From the NCBI GenBank assembly GCA_963824275.1, contig CAWGOT010000008.1:186001-250000 (forward strand): 64,000 nt of DNA. Direction: 5' to 3'. Position 1 is the first letter of the stretch. Every line of letters begins with the position of its first letter. The stretch is from JANXQG01 sp963824275 (GTDB lineage Bacteria > Planctomycetota > Planctomycetia > Pirellulales > Thermoguttaceae). A model generated the notes under the pieces. The model was given only the letters and a program-made list of their open reading frames with translations, did not search any database and was not told where the DNA came from. Both the position numbers and the translations under genes were made by a program. This document shows positions 1-9,122 of the stretch, piece after piece.

Positions 1-2444
1 TAGAGATCATCGTTGACTTTTCTTGCGTCGTCCGCACTCACATTGTAGCCATGCACGAACATAAAGTAATGGTCGTGAGGGGGGAACCTATTGTCGGGTT
101 GCGGAATCGACATTCCGCCGCCCGTCGGGTTAATCGTCGGGAGCGGAAAGCACTTCATGTTTTTGTCAACATGAAGCGTCCCGTTCGGGAGGTTCTCCAA
201 GGGGTAGTCTTCGTTCGCGATCGCATGGAAATCTCGCATAGGTGGCTCTGGCTTGCCCCGGTCGGTTCGACAATTGAACTCGGTCCACCAATCTCGCGCT
301 CTTAAATATCGACCGCGCCGTGTTCGCATCATAGTACGGCCCGAGCGGGATTTTGCTATCAGCAACCAGCAAGGCGATATCGACATCGACCTGTTGCGCC
401 TGGTCGGCGGCCGAATTGCTGTTCTTTGCCATCGCGATGAACTCGTTGGTGCCGGCTACAAGTTGGATCGGTTGCGGCGCGTCCACTGTGAGGATGGCAA
501 CCGGTGCCATGCCGATCTGCTGTTCGGCGTACTGCGGCGTAGTGACGTAAAGCAAGCGATTGCCTCCATCACCGCCAGGACTGGCCGCGGGATAAATCCT
601 GATCTCGCTATTAGAAGGGAGGCCGCTGGGTCACAAATACTGAACTGAAAACCCTGGTCGATTAGGAGTTGAGGAATCCTGATGATGAACGGCTGTGCGT
701 CGACCAGGGTACGCTCGGTAACGTCCTCGCCGGGTGCGTTGGGATTGCGCCACCAAAATGTCGGCGAGGTGATCTGGTCTTTTATCAACTCGTCGGCCGC
801 GTTAATGTCGTAGTCCACGTCCGGAACGCCGAGTGGCAGATGGTGGCGGCTGCCATCCGCGTTCCCGTTTGAGCAATTGAAGAGAATGGCCGGATCAACA
901 ACCGTAGTTGTCGCTTGATCGCTGGCGGAAACGGGGGCGCCGAAACGGGAGTGAAATGTCACGGTGACAGATATGTCCTGTCGCCCGCGTTGATTCCCTC
1001 GACATAATAGACTTGTTCCTGCACGCCGCTTTCGCCGGTGGAGAAACCTAGCTGCGAAGCCGGGTAGTCCTGTCCCGTTACGATAAAATCGCTCGAGGTG
1101 CGGACGGACTGAGCGGACCGCACGTTCCATAAGCGCAAGGTTCCGAGCTTTGCCGGCGTGTAGTTTATGAAGCCGTTGTCAATTGGATTGCCCGCGAACT
1201 GCGCGGCGGTAGGAAGGATGCCGCCATAGTCAAACCTTACGGTTGCGTACGACGGGCCATTGGGGAAACAAACGCGCAGAACCACCGGAACAAGTGGCGG
1301 CGTGTCAACCGCTGCCGCTGAGGTCCAAGTCCGCATAGTCCGGGACGCCGTTCATGTTCGTATCGCCGTTGTTGGCGGCGATGATTTTGCCCGGTGCCTG
1401 CATTTTGGCGGCTCTTTCGACGCGCCCGCCGGTTGGCACGGCGACGCCATCTTGGTTCTCCGAGTCAATGATCAACTCGGCGGAATAGGGGGCCAGTCTC
1501 GCGAAATCCTGGCCTGTGGCCGGTCCGCCAGCGAGATTCGAGTCCCAGACGAACGTGGCAATGATTGGACCCGATTGGATGAAGTGTTCGTCGGTCAAGA
1601 CCGCAAATGTCTCGTTGGGGAATCCGACTGTCGGCACGCGGATCCCCGCACTCCCGACCAATGTGGCTCCGCTGAGGCCGGCACCGCCGCCGTGGTAGAG
1701 CGCGACCCCGGCAGGTAGCGTAAAGGTAACCGCACCCACCGTATTGGGATTCGGGTTTCCGATCCATTTTGTCGGCAATCTGAGCACAAGGATTTTGTAG
1801 CTGGAGTCTGCGGGAAGCTGCTGGGGAAACCCGTCGTTCCCTGTTCTTACGAGAAACGGTGGGAGAAAGAAACCGCCGTCCTCGGATATCTCCGCGAAGT
1901 GCTCGTGGGAAGTGATTTGCGGCGGCCAGTGGCCAGTCGGACCACCGGAGTGTGCGTTCAGCGCATCGACATAGATGCTGATGTCCGCAACGGAGGCATT
2001 GAAGGGCGTTGGCTTTGCCGGGCCACTACCACCGGACCGCGTCAGTAGCCCGGAAAAAAGCGTGTCGGACCACGCGTTGCTGTCTGCGACACCCGCGCCT
2101 TGCCAAGTTTGGGTCTTTGAGCCTGCCTCGGTGCCGCCGGTGCATCGCCAGATCGTACCGTCGCCGGGCGGGTTGCCAGTTGGCGGGACAAAAGAGTAGC
2201 CGGCGGTCGTTACGGAAAGCGCCAGCGTCACCCGGAAGAATCCTCCCTCGGGCGAGTACTTGTTCGGACCTTTCCCCATCGTTGCGGGAAAGGCCACGCC
2301 CACGTCTTGGTTGGGCTGAACCGTCGCCGTGATAGGTGGATTCTGTGTGGCGTGGCAGACGCAGTCGCGGCCACTCGCGATGGCGACGCAGACCGCGAAA
2401 ACGAGACCGGTAATTTTCGGCGATCGAATCGGATCCAGTTTCAT
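1..2444 (-). CDS. Large secreted protein with C-terminal hydrolase-like part (frame-disrupted, runs off left edge)
   Basis: The gene starts at 2444 with a signal peptide (hydrophobic stretch near residues 11-25, then an Ala-X-Cys region) and reads as an exported protein. After about 365 residues comes an Asp/Asn-rich calcium-binding-like loop, 'DTNMNGVPDYADLDL', as in thrombospondin-type-3 or dockerin-like linkers. The frame then changes near 1310-1330, again near 960-1010, near 540 and near 250. The conceptual protein still makes sense across each break and ends at the window edge with 'HYFMFVHGYNV', which resembles the oxyanion/strand segment of alpha/beta hydrolases. The stop lies outside the window. 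Exact function is unknown. The four frame changes may be sequencing errors or true decay. Confidence 0.55.
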
Positions 2445-2454
2445 AATCTCTCCT

Positions 2455-4629
2455 TTAATTGGGTTTCTTCTGAACCTGCGGCTTGGCTATACCGCCTTGC
2501 TGGGATGCGGAATTGGCGTTGTCCTTCAAAGTCGAGGCGAGTTCCGCTAATTCCTCTCTCGCCCCGTCCGCCAGGGGCGATTCGGGCCTCTTCCTAAGGA
2601 ATTCCTCGAGTACCCGCTTCGCCTCTTCCGGGCGATCCGTCCACTGAAGCGCGACACTTAGCAACAGCGTACCCGCGTCCGCATCCTTGGTGTTGGGGTA
2701 TTCGCGGCCCAGTCGTTTCCAAAGTGCGGCGGCCCCGTCCGGATCGTGTTTGTGGTTCCAGAGGATATTCGCTGCCAGAAAAATGGCCTCGCTTGCCCAC
2801 GGCGCTTTCGGTGCCGCTCTGGCCGCCTCGCCGTAGTCCTCGTACGCCGCTTCGAAGTTGAATGCCGCACCAGCGGAGCGGTAGTAGTTCCGCGCTCGCC
2901 TAAAAGTGCGCGTAGGACTTCTGCTCTGGCGTGGCCCTCTTGGTGATCGCGCCGTCCAAAAGCCTGTTACAAAGCTCCAGGGACCTGTCATATTCCTTAG
3001 CTTCGTGATAAACGTCTGCCAGCATCAGCGCAGTTTTCACGTTTGCGTCACCCTTGAGCACAATGTCCGGCGTAGTCGACTTGCCTGTTTTCGCGATTTC
3101 GATCAGGCGCTCGATGCCCGTGGAGATTTTGCCGTAAACAACATCGATGTTCTCTTGAGGAGCGAAAGGCTTGGCCTTCTCAAAAAAGCCGACGCTGCAC
3201 CATATTGTTCGTGCAGGTATTCGAGAAGACCTGCTCGGAGGTAAATCTGGTAAGCCACATCACGGATCGGACGGGCGGGCGTCGGAGGCAATGGGGAGAA
3301 CGGATCGCGCGACGCGAGGTCGGAAGTCGGAGGTCGGAGGTCAGAGGGTGCCGAATGATTCGTTTCGTACCATTTCACGGCGGCGTCGGCGTAAATCTGC
3401 GCCCATTCCAAGTCCAAAAGCCGTTCGAGCCGGATATCGATGAGCGCAACGTACGCATCGCCGGCCCAGGGGCTTGTCGGGAAATCCTTGACGAGCTTTT
3501 CGAGGTTCTCGGCGGCAGGTTTCCACTGGTCGGCGGCCAATTGGAGATTGGCGGCATGATCGAGCGCTTCGGCCGCGTAGGGGCTGGATGGAAATTGGGT
3601 TGCCAGCTTTTGCCAGTAGGGTAGGGTTTCTTGCAGCGTGGGCGTCTTGGCTGCGGCTGTTGGAGTCCCGCCTTTAGGCGGTGCGTTGCCACCATTTCCG
3701 CCTGAAGGCGGGACTCCAGCGGTCTGTGCTCCGGCGGCCTGCCGCTCAATCAACAGGGCCAACTCGCGCAGGGTCGCGTCGCGAAATGCGGCACGCTCAT
3801 TTGCCTTGAGACTTGCCAGATAGGCTTCCTTCGCATGCCCCAAGTCGTCCTTTGCCACGTAGGCCCGCACCACGCCCAAGGCGGCGAACAAGGTCTGGAT
3901 TGCGGTCGTGCCCTTGATCCGCCCCGATTGCACGGACGTGAAGAGCGCGGCGGCCTGGTCCTTGCGGCCCATCAGCGCGGCGACACGGGCCAGGCCCAAC
4001 GCAAGGCCCGCGCCGCGGTCGGTCGCGCCCAACTCGGCCGGAACGAGAGGGAGCTTCTTGGCGGCGAACTTCAGCAGATCATTCGCGCCCGCCCTCACCC
4101 CCTGCCCCTCTCCCGAAAGGCGAGGGGAGTGAGTTGCCAAATCGAGCCCGTGACGGCCACCTCACTTTGACCGGCCAACAGCGCAAGGATTCCTTGCCGC
4201 AGCCGAATATCGGGTGCAGATTCAGGCCATGATGAGTCCGCCCGGCGGCAGATTATCAAGGATGGCTGCCGCCTGCCGAATCTGCTCGGTCGCGCCCGCA
4301 AGGTCCAATTGGTCCAAGAGCAAGTCGGCCACGGCAACGCGGGCCTGACCCCGCCAAGCGCCGGCGGGAAGTGCCTTCAGAAATTGGGTCCAAAGCGTCA
4401 TCGCCTGCTCGGGCTTCTGAAGGCCAAGCAGGCATTCCCCCATGTGGTACGTCGCGGCCTGGGCCAATACGTCCTTAGCGTACGTGCTCTGTACTTGCGA
4501 TATAAATTGCATTTCGAGGCAAAAAAGTGGCGCTATTTTGGCAAAATTTCGGGATTTTCGCATTTTGCACGTTTTCAGTGGCCCAAAGGTGGTAAATTGC
4601 AGTTCTATCGATGTTTTATACAAACCCAT
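2455..4629 (-). CDS. TPR-repeat protein, frame-disrupted, N-terminus lost
   Basis: Helical tetratricopeptide-type repeats run through the protein (for example around 'LAQAATYHMGECLLGLQKP' and 'FPTSPWAGDAYVALIDIRL'), suggesting a periplasmic or scaffold protein of the YbgF/BamD-like class. It is read in four pieces: 4629-4222, a shifted piece to about 4130, 4140-3180, a shifted piece to about 2900, then to the stop at 2455. The first 40 residues are not TPR-like and come from AT-rich DNA, so the true N-terminus seems to have been replaced. Two planctomycete-type repeats lie inside the coding region, at 4083-4132 and 3661-3718, and read as Gly/Pro-rich linkers. Substrate unknown. Confidence 0.5.
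3661..3718. repeat. Palindromic repeat inside TPR gene (family shared with 20977-21031)
   Basis: Arms 3661-3681 and 3698-3718 are 21-base inverted copies with one mismatch; the core is GGAGTCCCGCCTTTAGGCGG. On the minus strand it stays open and is translated as a Gly/Pro-rich linker ('GVPPSGG...PPKGGTP'). Confidence 0.8.
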
Positions 4630-4858
4630 AGTTTGTATTTGTCTAATGCGAAAACAATTATTAGGGCGACTTGGACGCCAATCGTTGCCGCAAAAAGCGC
4701 GTCGAGAGTATCACACTGATTGATGTTTAGGCACAAGCCGGAATGGCCCCAGAAATCGCAAAAGGCGCGCACCAAATCCGGAAAATCCGAATTTTTCTTA
4801 AGTGCTTTCGTACAAACGTCTTAGAATGCATTTGCACGCGAGCCCTTCGGCGTTCCGC
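4500..4858. other. AT-rich segment with imperfect inverted repeats between TPR and polyprenyl synthase genes
   Basis: Base composition drops sharply here compared with both neighbours. A motif near 4543-4562 (AAATTTCGGGATTTTCGC) recurs inverted near 4779-4797. No convincing gene is visible. It may be the remains of a small inserted element that replaced the 5' end of the TPR gene. Confidence 0.3.
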
Positions 4859-4859
4859 G

Positions 4860-5865
4860 TCAATACTGCCGGCTGACGACGAACTCGGCCAGGCCGGCCA
4901 GGGAATCGCGGGCGGGCGAGGGCGGAAGCAGGTCCAACTGCTGCACGGCAAGCTGGCTGAAGACGGTCGCCTTCTCGCGGGCATAGACCAGCGAATCGGA
5001 ACTCTCCCAGTACGGTCGCAAGGTCTCCCGCCGGTGATTGTCCGAACTATTGAGCTGCGCGAGCAGCCTGCAGCGGGCCTCCGGCGGGCCTGCTCCAGGA
5101 GCCGAATCACCGGCAAGGTCGATTTCTGCTTCAAGAGGTCGGTGCCCAGCGACTTGCCGACCTTGGCTTCGTCGCCCTGCACGTCCAGCAGGTCGTCGGC
5201 AATCTGAAAGGCGACGCCCAGGTTGCAGGCCGTAGCGGGCAAGGGCCTCCTCGATCTCCGCATCGGCGCCGGAAAAGTGCGCCCCCAGGCGGCAGCAACT
5301 TGCCGTTAAGGCGGCCGTCTTGCCGCGCACGATGTCGTAATACTGCTCCTCCGTCAGGCTGTAGTCGCCGCGGCTCTCGATCTGGCGAAGTTCGCCCTCG
5401 CACATCATCCGGCTGGCATTGTGCAACTCGCGGCTGGCAAAAACATCGTCCACCGAACTCGCCAGGCAGAGCGCCCGGGCGAAAAGATAGTCGCCCAGGA
5501 TGACGCTCGTTTCGTTATCCCAGCGGGCGTTGACGGTGTCGAGATGGCGGCGCATGGTCGCCTCGTCCAGGACGTCGTCGTGGATCAGCGTGGCGGTGTG
5601 GATCATCTCCACGGCCGCCGCCGAGATGGATGTGGTCGGCGCCCAGACTGCCGCAGGCCAGCCCGCTGAGCAGCAACAAGGCCGGCCGCAGCCGCTTGCC
5701 GCCAAGGCGAAAGCCGTATTTCACCAGGTCGTCGACAAAGGGGGACTTGCTGCGCAAGACCTCCCGGAAGACTTCTTCCACCTGGTAAATCCCCGCCTGG
5801 ACGGGTGCGTATAACGCTGGCAGGGCTTGGGGTGTCTTGACCCGGTCCTCGGCCGCCTCGTTCAT
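4860..5865 (-). CDS. Polyprenyl diphosphate synthase (frame-disrupted)
   Basis: Trans-isoprenyl diphosphate synthase, extending allylic diphosphates with isopentenyl diphosphate to make the quinone or carrier-lipid tail. Both Asp-rich motifs are visible: 'IHDDVLDEATMRRHLD' and 'FQIADDLLDVQGDEAKVGKS', as are 'GGKRLRPALLLL' and 'GDYLFARA'. About 334 residues, the usual length. The start at 5865 is chosen because AGGAAAG lies just upstream and the protein begins 'MNEAAED'. Three frame changes (about 5640, 5235 and 5080) interrupt the reading, but every family motif is kept, so I suspect consensus errors. The upstream region is occupied by a nested palindromic repeat. Confidence 0.8.
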
Positions 5866-5912
5866 GAACACTTTCCTGCTGGCAATTTGGCTCCCCGAAA
5901 CAGGGATGACCG

Positions 5913-6037
5913 TACCTATACTGCAAACGGTTGCAAATGAGCCATTCGACAGCAACCCGAAGCGTAAGCGAGGCAACGACTTAGAAGGCTCGCTCACGCT
6001 TCGGGTTAGTGTCCGTTGTAACCGCTTGCAGTATAGA
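5913..6037. repeat. Nested palindromic repeat upstream of polyprenyl synthase
   Basis: The outer arms (about 5914-5933 and 6016-6036) pair as TATACTGCAAACGGTTGCAA with its near-inverse. The inner arms are AACCCGAAGCGTAAGCGAG and its inverse at about 5987-6007. The inner unit is the sequence that reads 'NPKRKRG' in planctomycete proteins. It sits where the promoter of the minus-strand gene should be. Confidence 0.7.
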
Positions 6038-6095
6038 TTGTAATCTTCCGGTTAGATACAACAAGGTCCACCCACTTTTGACATAGCGGTTAGCG

Positions 6096-6614
6096 TTAAG
6101 CCACGCCGGTCAAGGCCGCACCGAGCGCCTCGCGCTCATCGGGGCCGAGAACCCTGTCAATATCCAGCAGTATGAGCATTTGCTTTTCCAGCTTGACCAG
6201 ACCGGTGATGTACTCGGTTCCCAGGTTGACGACCGTGGGAGGCGGGGGTGCGATCTGATCGGTCGAAACCCGGAGGACTTCACTGACAGCATCGACAACG
6301 ATGCCGATCGTCTTGCCGCCAACGTTGACCACCATGATGCGGCTGGCGTCGGTGGCCTGGCACTCGGGCAAGCCGAAGCGGATCCGCAGATCGATTACGG
6401 GAATCACCGTGCTGCGGAGGTTAATCAGGCCCTTCACGTACGCTGGGGTCTGTGGAACTCGCGTAATCGCACCGAAGAGAATAATTTCTCGCACATGGGT
6501 GATTTCTATGCCATATTCCTCCTGGTCGAGGCGGAAGCTGACCAACTGCAAACTTCCCTTGGCAGCCGTGGGCTTGATTTCTTGGGCAGAGGACTCTTGA
6601 TGGACCGTGGACAT
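6096..6614 (-). CDS. cheW: Chemotaxis coupling protein CheW
   Basis: Full-length CheW domain (172 residues). It begins with a short polar tail, then 'LQLVSFRLDQEEYGIEI', 'REII', 'VPQTPAYVKGLINLR', 'VIPVIDLRIRFGL', 'VVDAVSEVLRV' and ends 'LILLDIDRVL', the standard succession of CheW beta strands. CheW links chemoreceptors to the CheA kinase at the inner face of the membrane. It is divergent from the cheY-type gene at 6790, and the 175 bp between them would hold both promoters. No cheA or receptor gene lies in the window, so this pair may serve a system encoded elsewhere. Confidence 0.95.
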   Translation of the reverse strand: MSTVHQESSAQEIKPTAAKGSLQLVSFRLDQEEYGIEITHVREIILFGAITRVPQTPAYVKGLINLRSTVIPVIDLRIRFGLPECQATDASRIMVVNVGGKTIGIVVDAVSEVLRVSTDQIAPPPPTVVNLGTEYITGLVKLEKQMLILLDIDRVLGPDEREALGAALTGVA

Positions 6615-6789
6615 GATTGACTCTCTTGCTAGGGTTTATCCAAGTCTAGGCCGGAATTCAGCCCTGCGGTCCCACTGCGATTTGACAAATTGCCCGCATG
6701 ACCTATCTTTTTGCAGGAAAGGCCCCGAAATCTGCTGGTCGTTGGGGACCGTCGGATTCGGCGTCTGCGTCAGAAAGGTAGAAGGCATC

Positions 6790-7155
6790 ATGGGTGTCCG
6801 CGTGTTGATGGCCGACGATTCCAAGACGATGCGCACGATCATTCGGCGCTCGTTGCAAGCCGTGGGCGTGACGGAAGCGACCGAGGCCGGCGACGGCAAT
6901 GAGGCTATTGCCCTATTCAAACCGGGAGAATTCGACCTCGTCTTGACCGACTGGAACATGCCGGGCCAACCGGGAATTGAGGTTGCCCGCGCGATTCGCG
7001 CCCAGGATGCGAAAATTCCCATCATCATGATCACCACGGAGGCCGACAAGGAACGCGTGATGCAGGCAGTTCAGGCCGGCGTGACCGACTATCTCCTCAA
7101 GCCGTTCACGCCCGACGCGCTCCGCGACAAGCTGGCCAAGCATGGTTGCGGGTGA
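6790..7155 (+). CDS. cheY: CheY-type single-domain response regulator
   Basis: A 121-residue receiver domain with no output domain. The acidic pair is D9/D10 ('MADDSK'), the phospho-acceptor is D54 ('LTDWNMPG'), the switch Thr is T82/T83 ('ITTEAD') and the conserved Lys is K104 ('LLKPF'). The start at 6790 is preferred because the purine-rich GAAAGGTAGAAGG precedes it; the frame is open further upstream but that part does not look like protein. With the neighbouring CheW it most likely relays a chemotaxis-type phosphorylation signal. Confidence 0.95.
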   Translation: MGVRVLMADDSKTMRTIIRRSLQAVGVTEATEAGDGNEAIALFKPGEFDLVLTDWNMPGQPGIEVARAIRAQDAKIPIIMITTEADKERVMQAVQAGVTDYLLKPFTPDALRDKLAKHGCG

Positions 7156-7300
7156 TGGTGCCGTCGGCCATCGGCATCGAAGTTCTGAAAATTGAACTTT
7201 GAGCCTTTGGCGATTCGTGTTAGAACAAAGGGCAAGCGTGGCAATCCATGCTGCGTAAGGAAAACGGATCTTTCCAACCCTACTCCAAGGAGGGAGTTTC

Positions 7301-8035
7301 ATGCGCCCCGCCGCAAATTCTGTCGCCCTGCTCGTTCTCTTGACCGTGGCCGCCCGCGCCGCCGACATGTCGATCGGCACGAATTTCACGGTTCTCGCCC
7401 CCAGCCAGGCACTGGCCGACGCCGTCGCGAAGCAGGCCGAGGTCTACCGCCGGCAAAGTGCCCAGGAGTGGCTGGGCATGAACCTGCCCGATCGCGCGGG
7501 ACGGAGCCTGATCACTGTCGATATTGTGCCGCAGAAAGATGAGGGCCTGACCTGGCCGATCGATTGCGCGGAACGCACGCTGCACCAGGTCTGGCTGACC
7601 ACGTCGGTTGATCGCGCGTTGGGAACCACGCTGCACCATGAAGTCATTCACACGGTGCTCGATACACACTTCTATCCGGAGACGCTGCCGGCCTGGGCTT
7701 CCGAGGGCATCGCCAGCCAGGCCGACGACGTCGGACGAAAGGAAAACCAGCGGCTGCTTCTCGCCCGCTGGGCACAGGCGGGCCAGTGGCCCAGTTTGCG
7801 ATTGCTGTTCGAGGCTTCGCAGATCGATCACGACAATCTCAATCGCTACGCGGCCGCCTCCTCGGTAACCGAGTATCTCGTCCAGCGCGGCGGAAAGACG
7901 CGGGTTGTCGAGTTTGCCGCCAGCGGCCGGAAACGCGGATGGGATCAGGCCGCCAGCGATTGCTACGGGGTGCGAGACGTTGCCGAGTTGCAAACTGCAT
8001 GGCAGGAGTGGGCGGCGAGAAAAGTCGGCAATTAA
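7301..8035 (+). CDS. Secreted zinc metallopeptidase-like protein (HExxH, gluzincin type)
   Basis: 244 residues. A signal peptide (hydrophobic residues 8-20, 'ARAAD' cleavage region) is followed by a compact peptidase-like domain. The metal site is visible as H113-E114-V-I-H117 with a downstream 'WASEG' Glu (E135) as likely third ligand, the arrangement of the peptidase MA-like family. Thus a periplasmic or secreted metallopeptidase is likely; the substrate is unknown. A good ribosome site, AAGGAGGGAG, precedes the start. The 3' end overlaps the convergent gene at 8032 by four bases. Confidence 0.7.
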   Translation: MRPAANSVALLVLLTVAARAADMSIGTNFTVLAPSQALADAVAKQAEVYRRQSAQEWLGMNLPDRAGRSLITVDIVPQKDEGLTWPIDCAERTLHQVWLTTSVDRALGTTLHHEVIHTVLDTHFYPETLPAWASEGIASQADDVGRKENQRLLLARWAQAGQWPSLRLLFEASQIDHDNLNRYAAASSVTEYLVQRGGKTRVVEFAASGRKRGWDQAASDCYGVRDVAELQTAWQEWAARKVGN

Positions 8036-8748
8036 GGGTAGGACGGATTGCCAATCCGTCTTACGGATATGGCTTCTACAGCGCCTAAGGCAGCGTTCGC
8101 CACCAGGCTTCCCGTGAGCGGGTCGTACTGCCAGGAACTTGCGGCGGCCACGCGCGTTGTCTGCACGGCCGGCGCAATGATCACGTCCTGAAAATAGTTC
8201 GGTGCGCCGATCATCCAGCTCTTGGTCCCTTCACCGGCGAGTTCCGTCGTGGCCGTGCCGCTGGCGACCGAAACGACGCGCGTGGATTTCGCCGGGATGT
8301 AGATCGTATCGACGCCGTTGATCACGAGCGACTGTCCGCTGGCCATGTCGTTGTGGATCCGCAATTCGCCCGTAGTGCGAGTCATGCCTTGCACGACCGT
8401 ATCGACCAGCACGCGACGCGCATCGTTGTCGTCACGGATTGCCTGGACATTCGGCACGTAGCGCTGGCCGCCCTCGGGCGTAGCGCGAGCCGTGACCACG
8501 TCGCGGAGCATCGTGGAATTATTATTCGCGATCCTGATCAGTTCCGTGTTCTTCTCCTTCAACTCGGCAACTTGTTTTTCCAGGTCGGCAACGCGGCCGG
8601 CAAGATCCGCCTCGGGATGCAGCGCCGCGGCACTACTCGGTGCGACCGGCGGCGGCGGGATCTTGGAAGGAGGTTCCTGTCCGCGGGCCGCAAGGGCGGA
8701 AAACGCGAACAGCGCTACGATGGACAACGACAAGACTCGGCGAAACAT
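8032..8748 (-). CDS. Secreted coiled-coil protein of unknown function
   Basis: 238 residues with a clear signal peptide (about residues 4-22, ending 'LAARGQ'), a Pro-rich stretch, then a short coiled coil ('LAGRVADLEKQVAELKEK'). The C-terminal half is beta-rich, without a motif I recognise. The last residues ('RRIGNPSYP') are encoded by an intergenic palindromic repeat, so the original stop was probably lost to repeat insertion. It converges on the metallopeptidase gene. Confidence 0.65.
   Translation of the reverse strand: MFRRVLSLSIVALFAFSALAARGQEPPSKIPPPPVAPSSAAALHPEADLAGRVADLEKQVAELKEKNTELIRIANNNSTMLRDVVTARATPEGGQRYVPNVQAIRDDNDARRVLVDTVVQGMTRTTGELRIHNDMASGQSLVINGVDTIYIPAKSTRVVSVASGTATTELAGEGTKSWMIGAPNYFQDVIIAPAVQTTRVAAASSWQYDPLTGSLVANAALGAVEAISVRRIGNPSYP
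8042..8060. repeat. Short palindrome of the 'RIGNPSY' type
   Basis: GACGGATTGCCAATCCGTC is a near-perfect hairpin. It lies in the overlap between two convergent genes and supplies the C-terminus of the minus-strand one. It could also act as a bidirectional terminator. Confidence 0.55.
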
Positions 8749-8917
8749 GACGGGCTCTCCTCGGAAACAGGTGAAAGGTCAGGTCCCAATCCTTGGGATG
8801 AATCGCTGTAGTCTCCGTTCTGCAGGATGGAAATCCAATGGGTGCCTCACAAGAGGCGTCACAATCCTTACCCTAGTAACTTATCGTGCGATTGTCAAGC
8901 CCCCTGGATTTCCCCCA

Positions 8918-8939
8918 ATTGTGAATGTATAATCACAAT
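8918..8939. promoter_or_regulatory. Palindromic operator overlapping a -10 box (TetR-type)
   Basis: ATTGTGA (8918-8924) and TCACAAT (8933-8939) are perfect inverted half-sites. A TATAAT box (8928-8933) lies between and partly inside them, and translation starts at 8951 after GAGGT. This is the expected layout for autorepression of a TetR gene and its downstream efflux operon. Confidence 0.65.
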
Positions 8940-8950
8940 AGAGGTACCCT

Positions 8951-9122
8951 ATGGCCGATGCCAAACTGCAAACCCGAATCCGCCGCGAGCAGATCGCCGA
9001 GGCGGCCCTGCAACTGGTGGCCGGCGAGGGCGTCAAACGGCTGAGCATCGCCGCGGTGGCCCGCCGCGTGGGACTGGTGCCCTCGGGCATCTACCGGCAC
9101 TTCACGAGCAAAAATGACTGCT
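8951..9122 (+). pseudogene. TetR-family regulator truncated to its DNA-binding domain
   Basis: Only the N-terminal helix-turn-helix is present: 'RIRREQIAEAALQLV' followed by 'IAAVARRVGLVPSGIYRHF' and the turn 'TSKND'. TetR proteins are normally about 200 residues, with a C-terminal ligand-binding and dimer domain that is missing here. The frame continues to a stop at 9367, but that part is only an out-of-frame reading of the next gene, whose ATG lies at 9114. A deletion, or an assembly collapse, of several hundred bases seems to have joined the end of the HTH to the start of the membrane fusion gene. Confidence 0.75.
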
